From Streptomyces sp. ISL-36 (GTDB lineage: Bacteria > Actinomycetota > Actinomycetes > Streptomycetales > Streptomycetaceae): 51,304 nt of DNA. Shown here piece by piece: positions 28,105 to 36,382 of the stretch. Numbering within the stretch: position 1 is the stretch's first letter; each line of letters starts with the position of its first letter. A program made the translations under genes and the position numbers. The notes beneath the pieces are model-generated. The model was not told where the DNA came from, searched no databases, and saw only the letters and a program-made list of their open reading frames with translations. The stretch is taken from contig NZ_JAGGOS010000092.1 of the NCBI RefSeq assembly GCF_018614205.1, forward strand, positions 1 to 51,304, read 5' to 3'.

Positions 28105-28149
28105 GCCCCGACCGGTGCCGGCAGGTTCCTCTGCCCACCGGTCGGGGGC
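28105..28149 (+). terminator. Terminator after the endonuclease-LamG gene
   Basis: GCCCCGACCGGTG (28105-28117) pairs with CACCGGTCGGGGGC (28136-28149), with one extra G in the second arm. It lies 15 bp beyond the stop codon. Confidence 0.8.
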
Positions 28150-28211
28150 TCGTGTGTCCGAGACAGGGGTCTCGGGCTCAGGGAGTCCCCGCGCAGCTTC
28201 TCGTCCCGCGG

Positions 28212-28970
28212 TCAGCCCGCCGGAGCCCCCCACGCGTTCGCCAGTCCCTCCAGCCACACCGGCGGGAGTTCGGCGTGCTCCCACTCCGTCCGCAGGGCGG
28301 ACGGCGCCGTGGCGAGGCGTTCGAGCACGGCGATGCTGGTGGGGGAGTGGGTGAGGGAGTAGCGGCCGTGGATGGCGATGTCGCTGCCGGGACCGTACTG
28401 CGCGTACAGCCGGGCCAGCTCTTCGCGCCGGGTCTCGGCGAACTCGCCGAGCCGTCCCGCGTACCCCGCCCGTTCCGCGGGGCTCATCGTGCCGAGGACC
28501 GCGGTGAGGACGTCGTCCGACACCTCGGGGTCGAGGTCGGAGACGTGGGTGAACGCGAGGTAGAGCGGCGTCACCGCCACCTTCGCCCGCTCCACGTCCA
28601 CCCTGCCGACGGGGGGATGTCCTCGCGGGACGTCCTCCCGGCCGGTCTGCGGGGAGCGGGCGGGCACCGCCGGCCCGAGGGCGTGCCGCAGCGCTCGTTC
28701 GGCGATGCGGTCGAGTTCGTCGCCGACGGCCTGTGCGCCGTCCCGCCAGCCGGCGCCGTAGAGATCGCCCCTGCCTTCAGGGGCGTCCCTCTCGACCTTA
28801 CGGACCTCACGGTGCGCCTCCACGACGGCGCCGGCCTCGACGAGCGCGATCAGCTCCTCGGCCTCCGTGTGGAACACTCCGGCGCGGCCGAGGAGTTCGA
28901 GGAGGGTCTTCTTCGCGTTCACGACGCTGGCGGAGTCCAGCGGGTGCTGGTCCTCTTCGGCGGCGTTCAT
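28212..28970 (-). CDS. Hypothetical protein, 252 residues
   Basis: I do not recognise this protein. It is a soluble, helical-looking protein rich in Glu, Arg and Ala with no signal peptide or membrane segment. Residues VVNAKKTLLELLGRAGVF and VERAKVAVTPLYLAFTHVSDLDPEVSDDVLTAV are the most structured-looking parts. The ATG at 28970 has a near-perfect AGGAGGG ribosome binding site. It is convergent with the endonuclease-LamG gene and stands about 230 bp downstream of the MFS gene on the same strand. Confidence 0.8.
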   Translation of the reverse strand: MNAAEEDQHPLDSASVVNAKKTLLELLGRAGVFHTEAEELIALVEAGAVVEAHREVRKVERDAPEGRGDLYGAGWRDGAQAVGDELDRIAERALRHALGPAVPARSPQTGREDVPRGHPPVGRVDVERAKVAVTPLYLAFTHVSDLDPEVSDDVLTAVLGTMSPAERAGYAGRLGEFAETRREELARLYAQYGPGSDIAIHGRYSLTHSPTSIAVLERLATAPSALRTEWEHAELPPVWLEGLANAWGAPAG

Positions 28971-29197
28971 CAGGCCCTCCTCGTCTCTCTCAACTCTCCG
29001 AGCGTCGGTCGAGGCTTTCAGCTGGGAGTGGTCGCCGTCCAGCCGACTGCCCGGCCGCAGCCCTCCGGCAGCCCCGGGCCGGTCCCCGGCGTGCCATCCG
29101 TGACAGACATGGACGGGCGCGGTCGGGCACGGTCAGGCGGCCCGGGCGGGGCCGGCGCGGCCTGGGGCCCGTCGTACCCGGTGACGGCGGGAGAGCG

Positions 29198-30694
29198 TCA
29201 TCGGCCGACGCGAGCGGCCGGAGGTGCCCCGTCCTCGTCCGCCGCCCTCGCCGACAGCGGCGTCGCGATGTCCTCCAGCGATCTGCCCTCCGCCGCGACG
29301 GCGAAGAAGAGCGCGACGAGACCCGCCAGGACCATGAGCGTCGCACCGACACAGAAGGCGAGGACGGCGTCGCCGACGACACCGCTCTCGGTCAGCTGCG
29401 CGAAGAGAAGCGGCCCGGAGATACCGCCGGCGGCCGTACCGATCGCGTAGAAGAACGCGATCGCCATCGCCCGTGTCTCCATCGGGAAGATCTCGCTGAC
29501 GGTGAGGTACGCGGAGCTGGCGCCGGCGGAGGCGAAGAAGAGGACGACACACCAGCACAGCGTCATCGTGGTCGCGTCCAGACTGCCCCGGTCGAAGAGC
29601 CACGCCGTACCGAAGAGCAGCAGACCCGAGAGGATGTAGGTACCCGCGATCATCGGGCGACGCCCGACGGTGTCGAAGAGCCGGCCGAGCAGGAGCGGGC
29701 CGAGGAAGTTGCCGAAGGCGATGACGGCGAAGTAGTACCCGGTGTACCCGGTGGGAACGTCGAAGAACTTCACCAGAATGGAGCCGAAGCCGAAGGTGAT
29801 GGCGTTGTACAGGAACGCCTGGCCGATGAAGAGCGCGAAGCCGAGCACGGCCCGCTTGGGGTACGTGTGGAAGAGCGTGCGGGCGATCTCGATGAAGCCG
29901 ATGCTGTGACGCTGCTCGATGGTGATCGCGCGGGACGGCTCGGGCAGGGTGACGCCCTTCTCGCGCTCCACCTGACGTTCCACGGCCGCGACCAGTTCCT
30001 CGGCCCCTTCCGAACGGCCGTGGATGAACATCCACCGCGGGCTCTCGGGAACATGCCGGCGCACGACCAGAATGACGAGACCGAGGACGACTCCCAGCGC
30101 GAAGCTCAGTCGCCAGCCGACGTCCATCGGGAAGAAGTCGGTGTCGAGCGCCGCGACGGACAGCAGAGCGCCGCCCATGGCCCCGAGCCAGTAGCTGCCG
30201 TTGATGATGAGGTCGACCCGGCCCCGGTACTTGCTCGGGATGAGTTCGTCGATGGCCGAGTTGATGGCGGCGTACTCGCCTCCGATACCGAAGCCGGTCA
30301 GGAAGCGGAACAGGAAGAACCACCACACGGAGGTGGACAGCGCGGTCAGCGCCGTCGCCAGGAGATAGACGGCGAGGGTGATCAGGAACAGTTTCCTGCG
30401 GCCGAAGCGGTCGGTGAGCCAGCCGAAGAACAAGGCGCCGGAGCAGGCACCTGCCACGTACAGCGCGGCCGCCACACCGGTGACCTGGGCGTCGCTGATC
30501 GGCAGCCCGCTGCCCTCTTCGGAGAGCCTGCCGGCCATGTTGCCGACGATGGTCACCTCGAGACCGTCGAGGATCCATACGGTGCCGAGACCGATCACGA
30601 TCATCCAGTGCCACCGTGACCAGGGCAACCTGTCCAGCCGGGCGGGGACTTTTGTGGTGACGGTTCCCATCACGCTGTCATCGGTGCGACTCAT
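29198..30694 (-). CDS. MFS transporter (sugar/acid symporter type)
   Basis: This is a 498-residue protein of the major facilitator superfamily with about 12 hydrophobic segments. The MFS signature GWLTDRFGRRKLFL lies between helices 2 and 3, with the repeat GRLFDTVGRRPM in the second half. RFLTGFGIGGEYAAINSAIDELIPSKYRGRV is typical of the sugar porter/aromatic acid:H+ symporter type. The substrate cannot be read. The ATG at 30694 has AGAGG upstream; the reading 11 codons longer has no such site. It is divergent from the gas vesicle operon. Confidence 0.92.
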   Translation of the reverse strand: MSRTDDSVMGTVTTKVPARLDRLPWSRWHWMIVIGLGTVWILDGLEVTIVGNMAGRLSEEGSGLPISDAQVTGVAAALYVAGACSGALFFGWLTDRFGRRKLFLITLAVYLLATALTALSTSVWWFFLFRFLTGFGIGGEYAAINSAIDELIPSKYRGRVDLIINGSYWLGAMGGALLSVAALDTDFFPMDVGWRLSFALGVVLGLVILVVRRHVPESPRWMFIHGRSEGAEELVAAVERQVEREKGVTLPEPSRAITIEQRHSIGFIEIARTLFHTYPKRAVLGFALFIGQAFLYNAITFGFGSILVKFFDVPTGYTGYYFAVIAFGNFLGPLLLGRLFDTVGRRPMIAGTYILSGLLLFGTAWLFDRGSLDATTMTLCWCVVLFFASAGASSAYLTVSEIFPMETRAMAIAFFYAIGTAAGGISGPLLFAQLTESGVVGDAVLAFCVGATLMVLAGLVALFFAVAAEGRSLEDIATPLSARAADEDGAPPAARVGR

Positions 30695-30940
30695 GACACC
30701 TCTTCTAACCCGAGCCGGGCCGCACACGCCCCGACCCCGCTCGATCCCACCGAATCGGACGAACTGACCGCCCGTCGGGCAAGCAGCGCCGAAAGACCGT
30801 CACCAGCCGTGGCGGCAAAAGGTGTCGAGGACGGCACTTGTCACGCATACGTTCGGAACACACGGGCACGCGAACCGCAGCAACAGACGGCGGATGGAGA
30901 GCAGCTCCAAGCCGATCTTCCGTGCCCTACAGGCGGGATC
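30695..30940. promoter_or_regulatory. Promoter region between MFS and gas vesicle genes
   Basis: No gene is supported in these 246 bp. The region must carry the promoter for gvpO. I see no confident -35/-10 pair and no clear SigB-type element. Confidence 0.4.
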
Positions 30941-31240
30941 ATGAACGCGACTGACGACGAACGTGCCAAGAAATCCGGAGAACGTATCGACCTATCCACG
31001 GCGATGCGCAGAGCCTCCGCTCAACTCTCCGAACTCCTGGGCTCTGAACCGGGATCCGTCTCGGCGGTGAAAGCCACCGAAGAGGGCTGGTCGGCCGACG
31101 TGGAAGTGGTCGAACTGGAAAAAGTGCCCGACACGATGACCGTCATGGCGTCCTACCACGTCGCTCTCGACCCCGAGGGCCGCCTCGTCGCCTACGAACG
31201 CACGACGCGGTACGCACGGGGCCAGATCGACCGCCGTTGA
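30941..31240 (+). CDS. gvpO: Gas vesicle protein GvpO
   Basis: This is a 99-residue GvpO-family protein: the N-terminus is polar, and the core reads AMRRASAQLSELLGSEPGSVSAVKATEEGWSADVEVVELEKVPDTMTVMASYHVALDPEGRLVAYERTTRYARGQID. GvpO is an accessory protein needed for gas vesicle formation in haloarchaea and is conserved in actinomycete clusters. It heads the operon, 22 bp before gvpA, in the order known from Streptomyces (OAFGJLSK). Confidence 0.92.
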   Translation: MNATDDERAKKSGERIDLSTAMRRASAQLSELLGSEPGSVSAVKATEEGWSADVEVVELEKVPDTMTVMASYHVALDPEGRLVAYERTTRYARGQIDRR

Positions 31241-31262
31241 CACCTCCGGAAGGAGTTTCACC

Positions 31263-31697
31263 GTGACACTCGTCCAACAGAGCAGCACAGCGAGCGGCGG
31301 AAGCGGCTCGGGCAATCTCTACGACGTGCTGGAACTCATTCTCGACCGAGGTCTTGTGATCGACGCGTTCGTCCGCGTCTCCCTCGTCGGGATCGAAATA
31401 CTCAAGATCGACGTCCGTGTGGTCGTCGCCAGTGTGGACACCTATCTGCGTTTCGCGGAGGCGTGCAACCGGCTCGATCTGGAATCCGGCCGCAAGGCGC
31501 CGACGCAGCTCACCGAAATCGTCGGCGACATGACGGAGAACGGCGCCAAAGGCAAGTCGAAAGGCGCCCTGAGCGGAGCCGTCGAGGCGATCTCGGATTC
31601 CCTGCACCGCAAGGACGAGGAGCCCGAGGAGGAGCCGCGGAAACGAACGTCACGCTCCTCGTCCAGCCGTTCATCAGCCCAGCGAAGCGAGGAGTGA
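31263..31697 (+). CDS. gvpA: Gas vesicle structural protein GvpA
   Basis: This is a 144-residue GvpA-family protein, the predicted ribbed-shell subunit. The conserved core (about 19-75) reads NLYDVLELILDRGLVIDAFVRVSLVGIEILKIDVRVVVASVDTYLRFAEA, with the helix-strand-strand-helix pattern of GvpA. Classical GvpA has about 70 residues; this one has an extra 65-residue C-terminal tail rich in Ser, Lys, Glu and Arg, as in actinomycete homologues. The start is GTG 31263 with GGAAGGAG upstream. Confidence 0.93.
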   Translation: MTLVQQSSTASGGSGSGNLYDVLELILDRGLVIDAFVRVSLVGIEILKIDVRVVVASVDTYLRFAEACNRLDLESGRKAPTQLTEIVGDMTENGAKGKSKGALSGAVEAISDSLHRKDEEPEEEPRKRTSRSSSSRSSAQRSEE

Positions 31698-31700
31698 CGC

Positions 31701-32414
31701 GTGTCCACCTACGTCTACGCCATCACCGGCGCCGACCACCCCCTACGGCTGGACGACCTCCACGGAGTCGGCGACCCACCGTCACCCCTGCGAGCGGTCA
31801 CGACCGACACCGTGGCCGCGGTCGTCAGCGACGCGCCACCCGGCCTCAGGGCCAAGCGCCGTGACGTGACGGCCCACGAGCGCGTCCTGGAGGCCCTGAT
31901 GGCCGACGGCGCGACCCTGCCGATGCGCTTCGGTCTGCTCGGCCCCGACGACGAACGGGTGGCCGAGGTCCTGGGTCGGGACGCCCCCGCCTACCGCAAG
32001 CGGCTGACCGAGCTCGAGGGACACGTCGAGTACCACCTCAAGGCCGCCCGGGACGAGAAGGACCTGCTGATCGAGATCATGGCGCAGTCCGAGCGGGCCC
32101 GGGAGCTCAACCAGCGCACCCGCTCGGACCCGGGAGCACACGACGAACGCATCGCGCTCGGCGAACTCGTCGCCCAAGAGGTGGCGGCCCGGGGGGACGC
32201 GCAGGCGGAGGAGACGGTGAAGCGCCTGCTCCCGGCCGCCTCCCGCGCCTCCCGTGGCGAACCGGGCGCGACCCACTTCCTCAACGTGTCGTTCCTCGTT
32301 CCCGCCGAGTCGACGGACGCCTTCGTGGGCGCCGTACGGGAAGAGGCCGACCGGCTGGGGGAGGGGTACAGCTTCACCCTGACCGGGCCGCTCCCTCCGT
32401 ACAGCTTCGTGTGA
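31701..32414 (+). CDS. gvpF: Gas vesicle protein GvpF (GvpL/F family)
   Basis: This is a 237-residue GvpL/GvpF-family protein: STYVYAITGADHP at the N-terminus, the family motif ATLPMRFGLLG, a coiled helical middle (YRKRLTELEGHVEYHLKAARDEKDLLIEI), and the C-terminal GYSFTLTGPLPPYSF. GvpF is an assembly factor, shown elsewhere to contact GvpA. It starts 3 bp after the gvpA stop. Confidence 0.92.
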   Translation: MSTYVYAITGADHPLRLDDLHGVGDPPSPLRAVTTDTVAAVVSDAPPGLRAKRRDVTAHERVLEALMADGATLPMRFGLLGPDDERVAEVLGRDAPAYRKRLTELEGHVEYHLKAARDEKDLLIEIMAQSERARELNQRTRSDPGAHDERIALGELVAQEVAARGDAQAEETVKRLLPAASRASRGEPGATHFLNVSFLVPAESTDAFVGAVREEADRLGEGYSFTLTGPLPPYSFV

Positions 32415-32448
32415 CCGTCGGGCAAGGACAGCGAAGGAGGTGCCGGCC

Positions 32449-32709
32449 ATGGGACTCGTCACCGGCATTCTGACCCTGCCGCTGGCCCCCGTCCGCGGAA
32501 CGGCCTGGGTCCTCGACCAGGTGTTGCTCGCGGCGGAGCGGGAGTACTACGACCCCGAGCCGGTGCGCCGACGACTGGCGGAGCTCGTGGACGACTTCGA
32601 GCGGTCCCGCATCGATGCCGAGGAGTTCGACCGGCGGGAGGACGAGCTGCTGGACCGGCTCGACGAGATCGAGGCGTACCGGCGACGACCACCGGGGAAC
32701 GGCTCGTGA
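32449..32709 (+). CDS. gvpG: Gas vesicle protein GvpG
   Basis: This is an 86-residue GvpG-family protein: MGLVTGILTLPLAPVRGTAWVLDQVLLAAEREYYD followed by charged helices (RRRLAELVDDFERSRIDAEEFDRREDELLDRLDEI). The ATG at 32449 is chosen because GAAGGAGG ends 8 nt upstream; a GTG at 32440 falls within that site. GvpG is an accessory assembly protein. Confidence 0.9.
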   Translation: MGLVTGILTLPLAPVRGTAWVLDQVLLAAEREYYDPEPVRRRLAELVDDFERSRIDAEEFDRREDELLDRLDEIEAYRRRPPGNGS

Positions 32710-32753
32710 CGGCCGCCGGCCGAGAGCATCCGTACGCAGACAGGGGCGACACC

Positions 32754-33206
32754 GTGTCCGATTCACTGGCAGGCCGCCTGGCGGCCCCGCCGCGCACCAC
32801 ATCCGCACCCGGTGCCCAGGGCTCCTCCGCCAACCTCGCGGACATCCTGGAGCGGGTCCTCGACAAGGGCATCGTGATCGCGGGCGACATCCAGATCAAT
32901 CTCCTCGACATCGAACTGCTGACGATCAAGCTCCGGCTTCTGGTCGCCTCGGTCGACAAGGCGAAGGAGATGGGCATCGACTGGTGGGAACACGACCCCT
33001 CCCTCTCCTCGCGGGCGCACCGCCCGGCACAGCCGGTCGAAGACCGCCGTGGGGCGGCCGACCCGAGGGAGCTCCTCGCCGAGGAGAACGAGCGTCTGCG
33101 CGGCGAGCTCGACCGGCTGCGCGCGGCGCTCGGCCCGGCCGACGAAACGCGGAGGACCGGCGATGGAGGAGGGGCGGGCGAGGTGCGAGAGGAGGGCACG
33201 AGGTGA
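32754..33206 (+). CDS. gvpJ: Gas vesicle protein GvpJ (GvpA-like)
   Basis: This is a 150-residue GvpA/GvpJ-family paralogue. The GvpA-like core is NLADILERVLDKGIVIAGDIQINLLDIELLTIKLRLLVASVDKAKEMGIDWWEHDP. The C-terminal part contains a coiled-coil segment (LLAEENERLRGELDRLRAAL). GvpJ is thought to be a minor shell/tip component. GTG 32754 has AGGGG 7 nt upstream. A longer start at GTG 32706 overlaps the gvpG stop as GTGA and would also be plausible by translational coupling. Confidence 0.9.
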   Translation: MSDSLAGRLAAPPRTTSAPGAQGSSANLADILERVLDKGIVIAGDIQINLLDIELLTIKLRLLVASVDKAKEMGIDWWEHDPSLSSRAHRPAQPVEDRRGAADPRELLAEENERLRGELDRLRAALGPADETRRTGDGGGAGEVREEGTR

Positions 33207-34057
33207 GCACGTATGAGCGGACGCCACGGGAGACGCCGGGCTTTGCCGGCACCGGTCCCGAGCTGACGTACGTGTACGCCGTCGGCCGCGACGACGGGGC
33301 GCTTCGCCGTCCCCTCGGCCGCCTGACCGGAGTGCACGGCCATGACCTGCGGCTGATCCGTGGCGACGGGCTCGTCGCGCCGGTGTCGTCCGTACCGTCG
33401 GACGTCTTCGGCGAGCGGGCGCTGCGCGCTCTGCTGGAGGACCTGCCGGCCCTCGAGGCGATGGCGCGCGCTCATCACGCCGTCGTCGACGCCGCGTTCG
33501 CCGAGACGGTCGTGCTCCCCCTGCGCCTGGCGACGGTCTACCGGGACGACAGCCGGGTGGTCGCCATGCTCGCCGAGCAGCGGCGACGTTTCGAGGAACT
33601 CCTCGCGGAGCTCGACGGGAACGTCGAGCTGGGCGTGAAGGTCTACGTGGACCCGAACGCGGCCCGGTCGCGCGAAGAGCCTCCGCCACCGGAGGCGTCG
33701 GCCGCTCCGTCCGGGCCGGGACGCGCCTACCTGGCGCAGCGCCGGGCGCGCCGGCGCAGCACCCAGGACCTCTACCGGACCGCCGGCGCCATCGCCGCCG
33801 AGGCGACCGCGGTGGCGCGGGCGTTCGCACGGGCCGGCGTCGCACACCGCCCCCAGCAAGGGGAGTTGTCCCATCGTCCCGGCGAGAACCTCAGTAACGA
33901 GGCGTACCTGGTGGCCGCGGGCGACGCGGAACGGTTCCGGGAGCAGGTCGGCGCCCTGGCCGGCCGCGCCCCTGGCGTCCACATCGAGGTGACCGGACCG
34001 TGGGCACCGTACTCGTTCGCGACACCGGACATGGCCGGGGACGAGGGCGCCCCGTGA
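33203..34057 (+). CDS. gvpL: Gas vesicle protein GvpL (GvpL/F family)
   Basis: This is a 284-residue second GvpL/F-family member: ELTYVYAVGRDDGALRRPLGRL, AFAETVVLPLRLATVY (motif matching ATLPMRFG of GvpF), RRFEELLAELDGNVELGVKVYVD, and the C-terminal GVHIEVTGPWAPYSFA. It starts with GTG overlapping the gvpJ stop (GTGA at 33203-33206), with AGGAGGG upstream. It is probably an assembly factor. Confidence 0.92.
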   Translation: MSTYERTPRETPGFAGTGPELTYVYAVGRDDGALRRPLGRLTGVHGHDLRLIRGDGLVAPVSSVPSDVFGERALRALLEDLPALEAMARAHHAVVDAAFAETVVLPLRLATVYRDDSRVVAMLAEQRRRFEELLAELDGNVELGVKVYVDPNAARSREEPPPPEASAAPSGPGRAYLAQRRARRRSTQDLYRTAGAIAAEATAVARAFARAGVAHRPQQGELSHRPGENLSNEAYLVAAGDAERFREQVGALAGRAPGVHIEVTGPWAPYSFATPDMAGDEGAP

Positions 34058-34344
34058 CGAGCAGCGCGTTCCCCGTCGGCGGCGGTGGCATCCAGGACAC
34101 CGAACCTCTCCAGGGGCCGCCGGTCGCCCTCATCGACCTGCTGGACCGCCTCCTGACCGGCGGCGCCGTGCTGACCGGGGACCTGGTCCTGTCCGTCGCG
34201 GACGTCGACCTGGTCCACATCAATCTGCGCGCGGTCATCAGGTCGATCACCGAGGACGCACCGGCCCCCTGGGCCGTCGCGCCCCCGAACGTCGAGTCGG
34301 CCACGCCGGGCCCGGCACACACCCCAAGGAGGCTTCAGCGATGA
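34054..34344 (+). CDS. gvpS: Gas vesicle protein GvpS (GvpA/GvpJ-like)
   Basis: This is a 96-residue third GvpA-family paralogue. Core: PPVALIDLLDRLLTGGAVLTGDLVLSVADVDLVHINLRAVIRSI. It starts at GTG 34054 overlapping the gvpL stop (GTGA), and its own end overlaps gvpK (ATGA). The name follows gene position in the Streptomyces order OAFGJLSK; the protein itself shows only the GvpA-like fold. Confidence 0.85.
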   Translation: MTSSAFPVGGGGIQDTEPLQGPPVALIDLLDRLLTGGAVLTGDLVLSVADVDLVHINLRAVIRSITEDAPAPWAVAPPNVESATPGPAHTPRRLQR

Positions 34345-34688
34345 GGGAAACCGCCCCCACCCGGGTCCACGACCTCGATGAGCGGCTCGCGGCGGCCGGT
34401 GGCGTGGCCCAGCGGCTCGCCACCGACCCCGACACGGTGGAACGCGATCTCATCAAACTCGTCCTGACCATCGTCGAACTGCTGCGTCAGCTGATGGAAC
34501 GTACCGCCGTCCACCGGGTCGACCAGGGAGACCTCACCGAGGACCAGGAGGAACGCATCGGCATGACGCTGATGATTCTTCACGACCGTATGGAAGAGCT
34601 GTGCGACAGGTACGGCCTCTCGATGGACGATCTGAATCTGGATCTGGGGCCGCTGGGCTCACTGCTGCCCCGCGAAGGAATTCGATAG
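34341..34688 (+). CDS. gvpK: Gas vesicle protein GvpK
   Basis: This is a 115-residue GvpK-family protein. The core is RLATDPDTVERDLIKLVLTIVELLRQLMERTAVHRVDQGDLTEDQEERIGMTLMILHDRMEELCDRYGLSMDDLNLDLGPLGSLL, close to the family consensus through its length. GvpK is an essential accessory protein in gas vesicle formation. The start overlaps the gvpS stop as ATGA. It ends the recognised gvp set. Confidence 0.93.
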   Translation: MRETAPTRVHDLDERLAAAGGVAQRLATDPDTVERDLIKLVLTIVELLRQLMERTAVHRVDQGDLTEDQEERIGMTLMILHDRMEELCDRYGLSMDDLNLDLGPLGSLLPREGIR

Positions 34689-34733
34689 AACACCCCCCGT
34701 TTCATGAGTGGTTGAACGGCAAGGAGGAATGCC

Positions 34734-35183
34734 ATGACTGCTGAGAGCGACAACACCAGGAATTCCCGCGCCACAAGCGCCCGGAAGACGGCCACCAAGC
34801 GGACCGAGAGGAAGGCCTCGGCTGCGGCGGACACGTCGAAGTCCGCGTCGAGGTCCGCGTCGACATCCGCGGCCGAGACCGCGTTGCACGACGCGGAGAA
34901 GTCGGCTTCGGCGAGTGCGCGCTCCGCCGGCGAGGCCACCCGGCGTGTCGGCCGTGCGGCGGCGAACGGTCTCCAGAGCGGGCAGCAGGCCGTGACGGCC
35001 AACGCCGCCAAGGCGGCCACCGCGGCCACGACCGCCTGGACGGTCGTCAAGGAGAGGAAGGCGATCGCGGCGGGCGCCGCGGCAGGAGTCGCCGGAGTGG
35101 CCGGCGCCGCCTTCGCCCTCGGCCGCACCACGGCCAAGCCGCCGGTCGGACCGCTGACCCGGCTCGCGCGCGGTCGGATCTGA
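34734..35183 (+). CDS. Ala/Ser-rich basic protein linked to the gvp operon
   Basis: I do not recognise a family for this 149-residue protein. The first half is low-complexity and charged: Thr/Lys/Arg-rich start (RATSARKTATKRTERKAS), then SKSASRSASTSAAE. The second half reads as an amphipathic helical stretch and a C-terminal Ala/Gly helix (IAAGAAAGVAGVAGAAFALGRTTA) that may lie in or on a membrane. Base usage resembles the neighbours. It follows gvpK by 45 bp with a full AAGGAGG ribosome binding site, before the operon terminator, so co-transcription is likely. It may coat or localise gas vesicles or bind nucleic acid; both are guesses. Confidence 0.75.
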   Translation: MTAESDNTRNSRATSARKTATKRTERKASAAADTSKSASRSASTSAAETALHDAEKSASASARSAGEATRRVGRAAANGLQSGQQAVTANAAKAATAATTAWTVVKERKAIAAGAAAGVAGVAGAAFALGRTTAKPPVGPLTRLARGRI

Positions 35184-35230
35184 GCGGAGACGCGGCCGCG
35201 GCCGCCGCCGCGCCCGCATCCGCCGCCTCG

Positions 35231-35280
35231 CGTACGCCTGTGACCCGCCCCGCAACGACGGGGCGGGTCACAGGCGTACG
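35231..35280. terminator. 22-bp perfect hairpin terminating the gas vesicle operon
   Basis: Two 22-nt arms at 35231-35252 and 35259-35280 pair perfectly around a 6-nt loop (CAACGA). The stem starts CGTACGCCTGTGACCC. This is the longest perfect stem seen in the window and is palindromic in effect, so it should stop transcription from both sides. Confidence 0.9.
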
Positions 35281-35418
35281 GCGATGTATGCCGGCGCGGC
35301 CGGCGACGCCACGAGCACAGGGCCGGCGCCATGGGGCAGAGCGCCCCGGGCGGGGAGGTATCCCGAGACGGCCCGATGCCACCCAGCCGCCGGAGACGCA
35401 ATCTGGCGCTTAGAGGAC

Positions 35419-36066
35419 ATGGAGGACGCCTCGCGGGGTAACGGCGACCTCATGGACACCACACCCCTACGCGCCGTCGCACTCGTCTGCACCCTCTCCC
35501 CCTCGCCCGCGCCCTCCAGCTCACAACTGCTGGCGGAACAGACCATGGCCGCCCTCGGCGAGCACGGGGTCACCGGCAAGACGATCCGCATCGCCGATCG
35601 GAACGTCCTGCCCGGTGTGAAGACGGACATGGGGCAGGGGGACGACTGGCCCGAGATCCGGGACACGATTCTCGGCTCCGACATCCTCGTCCTGTCGACC
35701 CCGATCTGGCTCGGACACCCGTCGAGCATCGCCCAGCGCGTTCTGGAACGTCTGGACGCCGAGCTCTCCGAGACGGACGACGAGGGCCGCCTGCTGACCT
35801 ACGGGAAGGTCGCGGCCGTCTGCGTGGTCGGCAACGAGGACGGCGCGCACAAGACCGGCGCCGACCTCTTCCAGGGCCTCAACGACGTCGGCTTCACCCT
35901 TGCCCCCGGCGCGGTCACCTACTGGGTCGGGGAGGCCATGCAGGGCACCGACTACCAGGACCTCGAGAAGACCCCCGAGGCCACGGCGGGGACCACCGCG
36001 ACGCTCGCCGCCAACACGGCGCACCTCGCCCGGCGGCTCAAAGCGGCCCCTTACCCGCCCTCCTAG
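35419..36066 (+). CDS. Flavodoxin-like/NADPH-dependent FMN reductase family protein
   Basis: This is a 215-residue flavodoxin-fold protein: VALVCTLSPSPAPSSSQLLAEQTMAAL (FMN phosphate loop with Ser-rich turn), ILGSDILVLSTPIWLGHPSSIAQRVLERLDAEL, KVAAVCVVGNEDGAHKTGADLFQGLNDVGFTL. These match NADPH-dependent FMN reductase/NAD(P)H-quinone reductase-like proteins. The likely role is redox with FMN; the partner is unknown. ATG 35419 (GAGG upstream) and ATG 35452 are both possible starts. It follows the gvp terminator, so it is likely a separate transcript. Confidence 0.87.
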   Translation: MEDASRGNGDLMDTTPLRAVALVCTLSPSPAPSSSQLLAEQTMAALGEHGVTGKTIRIADRNVLPGVKTDMGQGDDWPEIRDTILGSDILVLSTPIWLGHPSSIAQRVLERLDAELSETDDEGRLLTYGKVAAVCVVGNEDGAHKTGADLFQGLNDVGFTLAPGAVTYWVGEAMQGTDYQDLEKTPEATAGTTATLAANTAHLARRLKAAPYPPS

Positions 36067-36085
36067 ACCGAAGGAGTACGAGCAC

Positions 36086-36295
36086 ATGACCGACGACAAG
36101 CAAGGCCGGCAGCGCCCCCGGACCACCCCGTCCGAAGCGGTCGGGGAGAGCGGCGACGAGGAAGCACGACGCGAGGCGGACGAGGCGGCCGTCACGGACG
36201 GTGACGGCACCGAGCCCGGTCGTGCGAACCAGGGGGAGCGGCCCGGCGGCCCCCGCACCGATTCCTCGGAACAATCTTCGGCTCACCGCGAATGA
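36086..36295 (+). CDS. Small disordered acidic protein
   Basis: This is a 69-residue protein rich in Glu, Asp, Gly, Arg and Ser with no hydrophobic core (MTDDKQGRQRPRTTPSEAVGE). It has a good AAGGAG ribosome binding site and lies 20 bp after the flavin reductase gene, so it is probably co-translated. No family was recognised. It could be a small stress-associated disordered protein, which is inferred only from composition. Confidence 0.65.
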   Translation: MTDDKQGRQRPRTTPSEAVGESGDEEARREADEAAVTDGDGTEPGRANQGERPGGPRTDSSEQSSAHRE

Positions 36296-36382
36296 TATGG
36301 CGCCGGTGATGGTATTCGCTTCAATGCCTTTTCGCTCCGCTAGTCGCGGCGGAGTCATCCATAAGGGTGCAGGGAGGTCGTC

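Noticed and set aside
28971..29197. A small gene in the gap between the hypothetical 252-residue gene and the MFS gene
   Set aside because: Frames in the gap lack a ribosome binding site or recognisable residue pattern; it looks non-coding.
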